64,000 nucleotides of DNA from Rhizophagus clarus (lineage: Eukaryota > Glomeromycota > Glomeromycetes > Glomerales > Glomeraceae): positions 1,194,110-1,258,109 of the forward strand of contig BLAL01000068.1 of NCBI GenBank assembly GCA_015698045.1, read 5' to 3'. Numbering within the stretch: position 1 is the stretch's first letter; each line of letters starts with the position of its first letter. Position numbers and translations under genes: made by a program. Shown one piece after another: positions 23,031 through 35,228 of the stretch. A model generated the notes under the pieces. The model saw only the letters and a program-made list of their open reading frames with translations, was not told where the DNA came from and searched no databases.

Positions 23031-23212
23031 TGATGAACAAAAAAGTTGGTGTAAAAAAAAGAACTTCATATTCAATTGAAAAAAAATTGATAGTAGTTAA
23101 ATATGCTCTAATAAACAGAAGGAATGCTGCATCAAGACATTTTGATTTAATCACTAATTCGGCTATGATCGGCACCAAATTTCATATCAATTTTAGAGTG
23201 ATCTACATATAA
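23031..23212 (+). pseudogene. Relic of a DNA-binding (HTH) transposase or Tc5/pogo-like N-terminus
   Basis: The frame from about 23031 reads NKKVGVKKRTSYSIEKKLI then NAASRHFDL and ends in a stop after about 60 codons. This looks like the first helix-turn-helix of CENP-B/pogo-type proteins (a Ser-Tyr-Ser-x-E-x-K-L helix followed by NAAxxF). No catalytic domain follows. It lies just right of the AGGGGTGCTTATT arm, as expected for a transposon start. Family call is tentative. Confidence 0.4.
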
Positions 23213-23518
23213 TTTATTAGTATTTTCGTATAATACATATTAAGATGGTAAATGAAAAATTATTAAGAATATACAAACAAGCCACAGTATTTTACGTGCA
23301 CCTGCAAAAAAGATCAGAGAATCACAAAAAAAAAAAATAATAAAATGTTTATATACTCAAAAAAACTTACCCTTTAGGCGATCACTGATTTCTAGATCTT
23401 TATAAATTATGTACATAATAGAACAACGAAAAAAACTTTTTTTCATATAAACTATGAACTTTTTATGCTAATATAAGCTTTATTATTATTTCATATAAAT
23501 TTTATTACACAATATAAA

Positions 23519-25340
23519 CTATATAATATTAGAGGCTTCAGCCTCTTCTAATACATGCTCTGACATATGTATTTTGAATGAAGCTGCTGTTCTAGCGATC
23601 CAATTATGAATAGTAGAAGTTTTTGAAATATCTTCTTTACTAATTTCACCCTGGTTTGCTTGGCACATAAGTTCATTATACATCTCTTGTGCATTCATTT
23701 TTTTCCTCTTATCTACATTACTGTTAAGGAACATTGTTGTAAGTAGTGCTTTGATTTGTTCTGAAATTGGTTTTATATCCTGTTTTTGAATACTTTTTTG
23801 ATGTTCTTTTAGAGCCCACACAGCAAAAAAATATTTGAATACTGATAGAAAATACAAAAAATTTTTACTCCTCTATGTTTTTTTTTAAGGTACTAATATA
23901 GGATAAATTAGTTACTTTTTTGTTTTCATCATACATTCTGGATCATTTGTCAAATCTGACGTTTCCATTATATTCTCAAGAATATTCTTATTTTTTTCAT
24001 TATGGAATTTTTAGCCTCTATAATTAGACACTATAAAGCATATATATTTATGATAGCTTGGGAAATATTTTCTTTATCTAATAAATCTATTCAAGAGTAA
24101 ACATGCATACAGTTATTGGAAAATAATAATTCAAGAATAACGAGTAATACCTGAAAGTCTTGACATAGGCACAGTTCATAGTTTTAATGGATTTGTATGA
24201 TATGATGCAATTGGTTGAGGTTTTTCTATTGCTCTTTTCACTATTTTTGTGATTTTTTCTGGCAAAAAACAATGTCACAAACTAGTATATGGTAATACAC
24301 ATGCTAAAATATAGCCAACTTCTTCACCTTCAACTGGTCATCTCTATTCATTCCAGTTGGATATTCCAACTATAGTTCCAATTTTTTTTTCTCTTTTTCC
24401 ATATTAATTCCTAAAAGAGAAAAAAAAAGTATAAGAAAGAATAATCTATTTGATTTTATAATAGTTAGTAACATACAAATCATTTTTACAGTTAGGTTCT
24501 AGATACGCTATATGAGTTCCAGCTAAAGTTTGAATGGCATTTTCAATATCTTATCCTTCTGTAATCTTATATTCCAAACAAACATACCATTTCATTGCGT
24601 GAATAAGCTGAAAAGGATCAAAAAAAAAAGAAAATTAATAATTCTAAATATAATAAAAAGTAAGTAGTATTATAACAAACCTGAGCATGATGAGAGTTAA
24701 TCATTGTCTTTACCTCACCAGCTTTTAGAAACATCCATTTTCGAATTTCAATTTCATACTAATTATACCAATATGATAAAATTATCATCAATTTGCTATT
24801 GTTATAATGTGGATCATTATCTAAAATTATCAAAACCCATCTAGGTTTTTTTTTCAAATTTTCTAACGCTGTATGCAATAATGATGCTGTGAACTATGCA
24901 TCTTGTTTTGTATCATTGGACTAATGGTCAAAAGCTTCTATGTTTAGAGTATTATCATCATTTTTCGTATATACTAATACTGAATATAGCGTCTACCCCT
25001 TTTTCTAAAAAATGCAGCTTTCGTTTCCTGCGATGATTGCAGAAGTATTTTCATTTTGAAATCTACAATTATCAATGCACCATCTAGATTAAGCTCTTGA
25101 AAATTAACATTGAATTGGTAATTTAAATATGTTTTTCATACATGATGAGCAAGAAAATAGATTAGATGTTTTTCATAATTTTCTAGATTATCATGATGTT
25201 CTAATGGAAGACTTTTATACAATAATTCAAAAAATAAAAAAAAATTTTTATATATCTTGATGAGAAAAATTAGTCTCCAAATGCATGGGAAAGATAATGA
25301 GCAATGCATGACGAATGGCATGCTTTTCCAGTTGAATCAA
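23519..25340 (-). pseudogene. Degenerate repeat-family protein, possible transposase-like gene
   Basis: On the minus strand, blocks of coherent protein are separated by stops and A/T runs. From 5' to 3' these include KKKPRWVLIILDNDPHYNN, KWMFLKAGEVKTMINSHHAQ, LIHAMKWYVCLEYKITEG then stop then DIENAIQTLAGTHI, and finally MNAQEMYNELMCQANQGEIS...TIHNWIARTAASFK...EEAEASNII with a proper stop at 23519. The DNDPHY and DSHHA-like motifs (here NSHHA) suggest a metal-dependent nuclease or transposase fold, but the family is one I know only as an uncharacterised, highly repeated protein in AM-fungal genomes. This copy is dead: several in-frame stops are visible. Confidence 0.5.
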
Positions 25341-26330
25341 TGGATAATTTTAATGAAAAATCTTTTTTGAGGTATTGTCAGATAGTGGTTAGATCTGGAT
25401 ATCTGTCTATTTGCATTTATCTAATCTGTGACTAAAAGGTTGGATACAGATAAGTTATTACAGATATTTTGGCTATCCTAAATTTATCTGTGTTATCTGT
25501 AAATACAGATAAATCTGTTATTTGTTATATATAACAAATATTTTATGCCAAATAATCATTTTAAAAAAAATAATAAATTTTATAAAAATTTTGAACTGCC
25601 GAAATTGCATATAATCTTGGCATTCATTACTAATCCAATTTTTATATGACTTAGATCAGATTAGATAATCTTTTTTTTAGAGCAGCCAAGTGTTAAAAAA
25701 ATGGTTTTCCTCCTTTAAATACGGCTCCTGAAATTTGTGGAATAGTAAGTTGTGTTATGAATATAACAGTAATAGTTCTTTTAATATAAGAACATTAACT
25801 AATGTTCTTTTCTTTTTTTTTGCAGGAATAGGTTTTTTTGCAATTGACACATGACCCTTTGAAGTAATGTGAGAGGGAAGAATGTTAAAGATTCTTTTTA
25901 ATATAAGAACATTAACTAACATTCTTTTCTTTTTATAGGTACGAACCAGCTTTTATTTTTAAAGAAAGTTTACCAGCTTTAGAATTTTCTTGGCTTGGCT
26001 TATTGCAGCTCACTTTGGCTTGAGCTAGATTTTTTTTTTTTAAGCTGAGTTGGCTTATGTGGAACACTAGCTTGTAATTTTCTTTTCATAGAGTCAATTT
26101 GTTTCAATTTCTCAATTTTGATATTTTATTTAAGAAGCAACTATTATTTATTTTTTTTTTTTACTTTTAGAATGCTGGAGTCTTTGACAAATCCAGACTT
26201 GAAGATATATAGTATACATGAGAATTTTACTTAATTGCTTTAAAGAAATGTGTTAATATTTCTTTTTTTTACTTTTAGAATACCAAATTCTTGGATAAAC
26301 AGTGCAGCATCTTAAAGTATATTAATATGT
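25341..26330. other. Repeat-rich AT sequence between pseudogene and left 3.5-kb element
   Basis: 25365-25520 is thick with ATCTG/CAGAT words (for example GGATATCTG and ACAGATAAATCTG). Similar clusters occur at 29,990-30,135 and 42,290-42,445, suggesting subterminal repeats of one transposon family. Two near-identical about 50-bp words recur at 25770-25815 and 25890-25935 (TCTTTTAATATAAGAACATTAACTAA...). No gene was seen. Confidence 0.5.
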
Positions 26331-29300
26331 CATTGGGAAAAATTTTGGTCTGCAGATCTGCGCAATTCTGCAAAATCCAATTCTACGCAGATCTGAGAAC
26401 ATGCCGATGCGCAGCACTGAAAATTTCATGGATTTCTGCACAATTCTGCAAACACAAAAAAATCTGCGAAAATTTTCAAAAACAAATCTGCGAAATTTTT
26501 TAAAATTTTTGACAATTTACAATTATTTTTATCATTAATTAACATCAATTAATTTATTTAATTTATTTAATTAAAGCATTACAAATAAATCAATTTACTA
26601 CACTATTAACTACACTATTTCAGGTATTAAATGCACTAAATTTCCCGGTCTTTCTTTCTTTACTTTCACTGTTTCGTTGAAAATGTAAAAAACAGTTTTT
26701 TCAAGGTTTTTTACCTTTATATTAGGATTGGAACCTTTCTTTCAGTTTCCTGTGTCTGCAAAAAAAAACTAACAAAACTGTTAGTAAACATTTTGTTAAA
26801 TAAAAAAAAAAAACAAAAAAAAAATTAAATTCCATTTACTTTGAAATTCTATCCAGAGACAGGTCAGAAAACCGCAGACCTAAACTAATATTTTTCAAAA
26901 TTTTAATCTTCAAAATTTGTCTGGTAAACGTCTAGAAAGCCGGTGACTTATAAAATAAAAAATGAAACAATTAGTTGATGTTTCGTTTAAAAAAAAATAA
27001 TAAATTTAAATTTTCAAAGGTAAATACCTTCGAATTCCTCTAGAAGACCTCTGGAAATACGCAAATCTAAAAAATAAATTTAAAATGTTAATTAACATTT
27101 CATTGATAAAAAATTTTTTTTATCTTCGGAATGATACCTGGTTCGCCGCGAGATAGGAACTATCTAAAAAAAATAAAAATAAACATTATTTAACGTTCGT
27201 TGAAATAAAAACAAGATAAAAAATAATTTTTTTTACCTTCAGTCTGCTTTAAGTTCCAGACCTAAAAAAAAGAAAAATAAAATGAAACATTAGTTTCATT
27301 TCGTTTCATAAAATAAAATATTATTTCAAGGTTTTTTTACCCTCGAAATAACTCGGTCCACTTCTTCTGAACCTAAAAAAGAAAGAAAATGAACATTAGT
27401 TAACGTTCGTTGAAATAAAAGTAAAAAAAAATTATTTTTTTTTTTACTTATAGTAGTCCACCTATAAAGGACTTCCAGACCTAAAAAATAAAAAAATGAA
27501 CATTAGTAATGTTCGTTTAAATAAAACAAAAAAAAATAATAATTTTCAAAGATTAATTATACCTTCGAAATACCATAATAAAATTAAAGTAAAAAAAATT
27601 GTTTTTTTTTACTTAATAGTCTGTCTCGAAATGAAGTTTCAGATCTAAAAAAAGGAGAAAAGCAAAACGTTACTAACGTTTCGCTAAAATACAAAAAAAA
27701 AATTATTTTTTTTTCTTTACTTAATAGTCCACCTCAAAATAAAGTTCCAGACCTTAAAAAAAAGAAGAAAAGCAAAATATTAGTAACATTTTACTAAAAT
27801 ACGAAAAAAAAATCTTTTTTTTTTTTACTTACAGTGGTCCATCTCGAAGTGGAGTTCCAGACCTAAAAAAAGAAGAGAAGCGAAACGTTACTAATGTTTT
27901 GCTAAAATACAAAAAAAAATATTTTTTTTTTTACTTAGTGGTCTGCCTCGAAGTGGAGTTCTGGACCTAAAAAAAGAAAGAAAAGCGAAACGTTACTAAT
28001 ATTTTGCTAAAATATAAAAAAAAAATGTTTTTTTTTTACTTAGTGATCTGCCTCGAAATGGAGTTTCAGACCTAAAAAAAGAAGAAAGTAAAACGTTACT
28101 AATATTTCATTAAAATACAAAAAAAGAGCTTTTTTTTTTACTTACAGTAATCTGTCTCAGAATGGAGTTTCAGACCTAAAAAAAAAGAAATACAAAATGA
28201 AACATTAACATTTTGTAAAATATATAAAAAAAAAATTATTTTCACCTTCGAATACTTCGGTCCATTTCGAATTGGAGTTCCGGACCTAAGAAAATAAAAG
28301 CAAATGTTAATTAACGTTCGTTAAAATAAAAATAAAATAAAAAAATTATTTCAAAATTTATCACCTTTGAAATAACCCAGTCTGTCTTGAAATGGAGTTC
28401 TGGTCTAAAAAAAAGGAAATACGAAATGAAACATTAACATTTTGTAAAATATATATATAAAAAAAATCATTTCCACCTTCGAATACTTCAGTCCACTTCG
28501 AATTGAAGTTCTGAACCTAAGAAAAATGAAATGAACGTTAGTTAACGTTTGTTGAAAATAAAAAAAAAGGTATTTTTTTTGAAGTTACCTTCAAAATAAA
28601 GTCCGAGCCTGTATATTCAGTGTTCTGGACCTAAAAAAAAGATAAACGAATATTAATTAATGTTTGTTAAGTTAATTTAATAAAAAAAAAAATGATTTTA
28701 AAGGCCATACCTTCGAAATGTAGAGTCTGGCTAAAATTTCCAGCAAAAACTCATCTTGAAAATGCTGAAACAAGTATAGTTTTGGCATAATTTTGTTCAC
28801 TCATTCCAAAGTCCAGAAGAGCCCTAGTAAAGAAAAAAAGTGAGGGAATGTCAGAAACGTTTCCAAAACAAAAAAAAAAGAAATATGAAAAAAACATACC
28901 TATTTTTTAATTCTGAAGTTCAGAAGAGTTCTGCAAAAGCTGCAAAAGAAATTTTTTTAGATTATCAACTGATCTCTAGGTCATATGACACCGCAGAAGC
29001 TGATCAGCTACAAACTTTAATGCAGTAACCTTAGTTAGCGACGTTCGTCAAAATAAAAGTAAATTAAATATTTCAAAGTTTATTTTCAAAATGGAGGCCA
29101 AAACTTGTTTTTCAGTATTCCAGACCTACAAAAAAGGAAATCGAACATTAATGGATGTTTGTTAAAATAAAATTAATAAAAAAAAATTTTTTTGAAGGTT
29201 ACCTTTGAAAATTAGCGTTAGCTAACATTTGTTTATAGTCATATGTCCAGAACACCATCGAAAGTACATTTAGGTCTTGTAGAGGGTCTATAAAATAATT

Positions 29301-29828
29301 CTTTTAGGGAGATAAAAAAGTCTATTTAATAAATTTCAAAGCTTAAAAAACTACAAAAAAAAGATTTTCTTAGGGTATTTTTAGACTTTAAATTGAAAGA
29401 CATTGAAAAAAATTTATTTCTTTGAAGTGTTAAAAAAAATTGTTTTTTTGAAAGATGTTGAAAAAAATTATATTTATGAAAAATGTTGAAAAAAATTGTT
29501 TTCTTAAAGTATTGCGAATAAAAAGTTTGTGTCAAAGGAAATTAAATGTAGAAAATAAACTGGAAGCTTATCAAAGTTTATCATGCAAAGTTTATCAAAT
29601 TAAAGAAGAAAATTGTGATAATCTTTAAAGATTTTTGTACGAAGTATTTTTAAAAATCCGCAATTTTGGAGATTATTACAAATCTTTCATAAAAAAATCT
29701 TTGAAAAAAATAAAAAAATAATTTCTGCAGTATTGCGCAGATTCTTAACAAAATTGCATAAAAAAAATGCGGCAATCTGCTAAAATCACAGATTACTGCA
29801 GATCTGAACTGATATAACTTTCCTGATG
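26331..29828 (-). mobile_element. 3.5-kb inverted-copy element with mini-exon array, left copy
   Basis: This interval is the reverse complement of 45816..49407 with point differences and small indels. Its outer end starts CATTGGGAAAAATTTTGGTCTGC and its inner end, reversed, starts CATCAGGAAAGTTATATCAG. The two ends therefore resemble each other as imperfect terminal inverted repeats, each followed by CAGATCTGC-type clusters. The body is a tandem array read on the minus strand (separate entry). A longer exon-like block (28,715-28,835, minus) matches the right copy but has a 1-nt insertion (GCATTTTCAAG against GCATTTCAAG), breaking its frame. No transposase is encoded, so it would be non-autonomous. 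I could not find a convincing target duplication. Confidence 0.75.
26960..28720 (-). repeat. Tandem array of about 100-115-bp mini-exon/intron-like units, left copy
   Basis: Mirror image of the array at 47020-48910. On the minus strand each unit has a 30-40-nt block related to GTCCAGAACTCCATTTCGAG plus a short remainder, then a GTAAGT-like donor, an A-tract and T-tract, a palindrome related to CGAAACGTTACTAACG, and a T-rich ...TTTTAG acceptor. About 19 units can be counted, with the outer ones most diverged. Confidence 0.75.
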
Positions 29829-30181
29829 GTACTGTATATCAATAATAAAGAAAATTTAATTTTGGTTTTTGTTTTAGTGTAAAGGGTTTTATTATAATAA
29901 ATAAAATGTTAATAAAATATTTTAATATATGTATAAATTTATTGGTGATTGAAATTAAAAAAGTAAAAGATGGAACACTGAAATTATGCTGAACCATATA
30001 AAATTTTTAAAAATATCCATAAATATCTGTAAATATCTGTAAAATCTATGAAAATTATCTGTGAATATAAATTGCTATCCAGATATCTGCATATCTGGAT
30101 GCATATCCAGATAGGTCATCCACAGATATAACTTCTATTGCATAGCAGAACCTCTTATTCATATAACAAAGATTTTTATAT
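29829..30181. other. AT-rich spacer with ATCTG word cluster
   Basis: Between the 3.5-kb element and the mariner copy. 29,990-30,135 holds repeated ATCTGTAAATATCTG and ATCCAGATATCTGCATATCTGGAT words (the last is near-palindromic). No gene. Confidence 0.5.
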
Positions 30182-31525
30182 ATACCACTTGGATAAAAGT
30201 ATCTGGACACCTCTGAGATTGCAGATTTGATTACAAATTTTGGGTATTTATTGTATCACTAATTTTTAGCCAAATTAAACATAGTTTTTTTTAATCGGCT
30301 TGCTCAACCCTCCTTTTTTCAATAAAAAAAAATTTGATTATATTTATTTTTTTTTATATGCATAAGTCTAAAAAACTTACCAAATTTGAGCATGATGAGA
30401 TACTAGTTGGTTTATTTAAGATAAATTTAAGTGTTAAGAAAATTGCAGAGGTACTTTTAAAAACTAAATCTACTGTTCAAAATATTATAAATAAGTACCG
30501 AAAACGTGAGTTAATAACAGTCACATCTCAAAGTGATAGACCATCTATTTTAACTTCACAGAATACTAGAACATTAACTAAAATGGTTAAAAAAAATAGT
30601 TAAACATCACTTGAAGAATTAACTGAAGATTTTAATAATTCTTTACAAATTTCAGTTAGTAGTAAAACTGTTAGCCGTAAGCTTTATAAGAAAGGTTACT
30701 ATGGTCGAGTTGGAAAAAAAAACCTTTAGTATTAGAAGTAAATTGAAAAAAAATGTTTGTTTTAGTGTTATGAAAGAAGGAATTGGGTGGAAGAGTGAAA
30801 AAAAGTTATTTTTAGTGATGAATCTCAGTTTGTATTATTCAGTAATGATTTTTTTAAATTTGTATAGCGTAGAGTTGATGAAAGATATAAAAAAGATTGC
30901 CTAATTCCAACTATAAAACAGTTAGCTGGAGTAATGGTATAGAGTTGTTTGTAAGAATAAAATCAGACCTTTAGTATTCATTGAAAGAACAATAACCAGT
31001 GAAAGATATCTTCAATTACTTAATAATTATCTTCTACATTTTCTTTATGAATTGGGAAATGAAAATAAATATATATTTTAAGATGATAATGCCCCAGTAC
31101 ACACTGCAGAAATTGTAAAGGATTGAAAAGAAGAAAATTTGGCTAATTGGCTTTTCTGTTCAGCTTAAAGCCCAGATTTGAATCCAATTGAAAATCTTTG
31201 GGATATTTTAAAAAGAAAGGTTCGAATGCATAAACCTCTACAAAAAATAAATGTAAACTTATGAATATTTTGGAAGATGAGTAGTATAAACTTGAACCTG
31301 AAAAATTAATAAAATTAATAGATAGCATATCAAGAAGGGTTAAAGTTGTAATAAAAAGTAAAGGGAATGTGACAAAATATTAAATAATAATTTATTATTT
31401 GTATTTTTAAATAAAAATTTTATAGTAATTTTATTAGTAAAAATTTAAGAAATGATCATTAAAACTGATTATATAATATTTTGTAAAATAAAATATCTGA
31501 ATATTTTTATCTGGGTGGTGTATAT
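30182..31525 (+). mobile_element. Degenerate Tc1/mariner transposon
   Basis: Terminal inverted repeats: the left end reads CCACTTGGATAAAAGTATCTGG and the right end, reversed, reads CCACCCAGATAAAAATATTC, each preceded by TATA and so compatible with TA target use. Between them a plus-strand transposase relic starts at about 30358. It shows a paired HTH (KLTKFEHDEILVGLF, then KIAEVLLKTKSTVQNIINKY), then DDE blocks VIFSDESQF (first Asp), DDNAPVHTA (second Asp) and SPDLNPIENLWDILKRKV (final acid). Many stops (after codon 81 and throughout the catalytic core) make it inactive. Confidence 0.8.
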
Positions 31526-31809
31526 ATAGAAAGAAAATTTTAATTTCATACGTATATCAAAAAAAATTTTTTACAAAAAATTTTTTTAAACTGATACTTC
31601 TTTTCTATTATTTTACACATTTTAATTTTATAAATACAATATTGTATTTAATATTTATAAAAAAAATCATGTTTTTATAATAATATTCTCAAACTCTTTC
31701 CAGTCACAGCCATTTGACATACTGAGACATGGTGATATTACCATTTTTTGGTTTAAAGAGTATAAACTTTCATATTTACTCAACAAAAAAACTTTTTGTT
31801 TGAAACATG

Positions 31810-34800
31810 GATGATAAGGAATTTGCATCCTCCTTTCTTCAAAATGAAGACAATTACAAAGACGCATTTTCAAATGCAAACAATACTAATAATTTTACAA
31901 ATAAATTTAAAAATTTTATATTATATAGTGATGTCAAGATGGCGGTAAGTCTAAGAAATAAAAGACTAGCTAGTATATTATAGCTCAGCAGACTCTTAGA
32001 AAAATGTGATATCGCTTTGAAGACAGCATTCCTTACCTCTAACGAAACTACAAAACATCCTGCAATAGTTATATAACAATCACAACATTGTGACAAGAAT
32101 CACACCAATAATAACAATAGCATCACAATACATGACCCACCTACTAAGAGATCAACTGATACCATTTTTATAATTGATAAAAATACTATCGATTCATCTG
32201 TAAATCACCGATTATTATCTCATAATGATACAAAAGAAGACATGGCAGGGGTAGCCCCCTATACAGCACCTACAACTAGAGGACATGTCACACATCACTA
32301 CTCATGTGACATTTAAACATAAAAAGAGAAAAAGCTTCTTGACCTCCAGCAATCCTCATGGAATTAATAACAATACAGAACTTAAAATGACTATTACCCA
32401 AAACAACAGTTTGACAACTATGGAAGGAATAACACCCATACCTTCAGCTAGCACTAGCAACTCAGCTGTTATCACTGATCTTATCAATTTAGAGGTAGTG
32501 AGCCTGTAATATAGGATTAATTTAATTTCTTAAAATATGATGCTTAGATAACATTCTTAATATCTAAATGATCTCTGAAGTCTCTCAGAAGATATTCTAA
32601 TAACTGATGTCACATTTGAGTATACAGAATGTATATTATCAGGCTCCCTGACATCATTGGATGAATAAAAATCAGTACCAATACCTGACAAAATTATTTC
32701 AATGATCATTAATCAATTAGATGATCTTAAGATTATCTCAAACTCTACCAACTCTGCATTACAGAGCAGATCATTTGGTTCAGATTTTATTAATAATCTG
32801 GCAAATTTTTTCACTCCTGTACATTCGTTCCTACCTAATATTTACATAGTGGATAATCAGAAGTAGAACAACAATTATGAAATGAGTATTTCGAACAATA
32901 GCAGATAAAATACTAATAAAAAACTGCCAAAAAAACTCCAAAAAAATATTATCAGATATTAAATTTGATGAAAAATCCCATTTCAGCAGAAATAACTTGA
33001 TGCATGCTCCTAAAGAAGACAATGTTATAACTTTTAATGCTTACATTAATTTAAACGATATTGATAATTATTTCCATAATGAAGACAAACTCACTTATAT
33101 GGAACTTTTAGCAAGAGACCTTAAGGGTTTTGTAGAAGTTGAAATAGTCAAGGAAGACTAAGAGATTATAGTTAAGAACTCATCGTTCAAGAGAATGCAG
33201 CACATGATACGTATGGTTAATCATAAATGCAAAACCATCCTTTTATGAAATTCAAACTGAAACAATACTATTTGTTAGAAGGAATTAGGGTGTCTTCCAA
33301 AGAATTCAAGATATTAAATGTTCCTAAAGACACTAGTCAAGATGTTATTGAACAAGCCATAATCATACTTATTAGATCTAAACAATTTTACATTAAAAAA
33401 TTAGGTATCAAACCCTCAAAGAATAATCAGTATACAAATATAATCTTCATTACAATTAAAGATTTAGAAAAATGTAATTTATTGAAAAACACATGGTCAA
33501 TTGAGATTAATCATCACTTTTATAGATTTGCTCCTGCACATGCATCTGAACAAGATTTAATGCATAGAAAATGATATCGTGATGAATTTATTGGCTTCGA
33601 TAAAAATATCACTGCTGATATTATTCACGAGGCCTACATTGCATAAAATTCCAAACATATATTCTGCCAATCAGATGACAAATACATAATCAAATTTGAA
33701 TCAGAAGTAGATCTATTTAACACATGTAATAAAACTGTTCATTTTAGAAACTACATCTAGAGGATCACCTTGCAATTACGAAATAAATTAGATTAAAAGA
33801 AAAACTAAACTGGCAAAGAAAGATCCTTCAATTGTGCAATATAATAACATTGTAAAGTTTACTTAGGATAAGAAATCAAAATATGTTAAAGTAACGTACA
33901 AAGAATTTGAAACTAATCATGTCGTTCCTAAGCTAACTAGATATTCATACAAATTTAGAAGATCAAAACCTAAATGGGATAAAGAAAAATTGTCACCAGC
34001 TTATCATACTCCAGGTACACAAGCGAACAGGATACCATTAGGCAAACCTGCCAAAATAGGCTCACAATGCTCTGAAGACAATTATACAACCCTTTCAGCC
34101 TCCAATTCTCACATGGCCTCCTTCACCTCTTAAATTGATGGGATTATGGAAAAGTCCATGAGTTTGTGTTAAGCACAAACTTACAGGCTATTCTCCATTT
34201 TCTGGGACAACTGCATTAGTGATCACTGAGGGGGCTTGTTAGGATCCTTAATTATTCCTCCGCATAATACAACTATCACTCCTAATAACACACAAATAGA
34301 CAGCATGATCAGCTTACAATTCAATCAAGACATTAAAATTTTTTTGGCCTGAAACTGCATAAAATTTGAACAGCAAGCAGAACTTTACACAAACTCAGCT
34401 GAAATATCAGAAAACTTTTATTTATCACTTAATATAGCAACGCATAATATTAATAGATGTGGCACTGAAAAAATATTTTACAAATTAGATTTTCTCTTAA
34501 CATATATGAAATTAAACAATATTGACATCCTCACCTTAACTAAAACAAACATAAACGCGATAAAAGGTAAAGCATTAGCCCACAGTATAAATGATCACAA
34601 TTACCACATCATATTTGGAAATAAACAATCAGATAAAATCAAAGAATCAGGCACAGCTATTATTATTAGTTAAAAATATTTCCATCACCTTTATAAAGTC
34701 AATAAAATATCTCTGTTCATCACTAGAGTTAAATTATTATTCTCTAAAGTGAAATATGGATATGGGCTGTATATGTAATGCCACAAAACAAATAATCTAT

Positions 34801-34997
34801 CTTATTAGAAGTTAGTACTTTGATTAGAAAAAACATTTGTAATCAAAAGAATCTAAACCAACAAATTTTACACCTTGTTACTAGTAATTTTAATAAAATG
34901 TTAGATCTCATCGTGGACAGATTCTCTATCTTATTTCACACAAATGACTCACATAATTCCACTTTCTTTTCTGAACTAAAGATTAAAACCAGTTAAT
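31810..34997 (+). mobile_element. Non-LTR retrotransposon (LINE) relic, ORF1 and endonuclease only
   Basis: Plus-strand fragments read as an ORF1-like protein (open pieces 31810-31980, 32285-32509 and 33227-33574, the last with FYRFAPAHASEQDLMHR) and then an apurinic-endonuclease start. The endonuclease pieces are IATHNINR (33-34.5 kb transition), MKLNNIDILTLTKTNI where the usual catalytic Glu of ETN has become Lys, KIKESGTAIIIS and LVTSNFNKMLD where a GDFN-like motif is eroded. No reverse transcriptase follows: coherent sequence stops at about 34997. Stops interrupt every segment. Confidence 0.65.
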
Positions 34998-35228
34998 GAT
35001 CACCCAGGTCACCTGCATCAAATCAGGTTGACACAAGTCAATATTTGGAAACCTGAATATCTGTGTTAAATTCACCCAGTTTGCAAACCAGGTTGACAAT
35101 CCACCCTATATGCATGTGAAAATTAACTAATTTAAGCTTTTAACGAACTTTTTCAAAAATAGCCCCTTCAGTTCTTCACAGGTTTACCACTTTACTTATA
35201 ACATATCCTCTAATACTTTCTAAATTTA

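Noticed and set aside
28840-29028. A 62-residue ORF found in near-identical form at 46632-46820 on the other strand
   Set aside because: It is antisense to the exon-like block of the 3.5-kb element and its conservation is explained by the inverted duplication.
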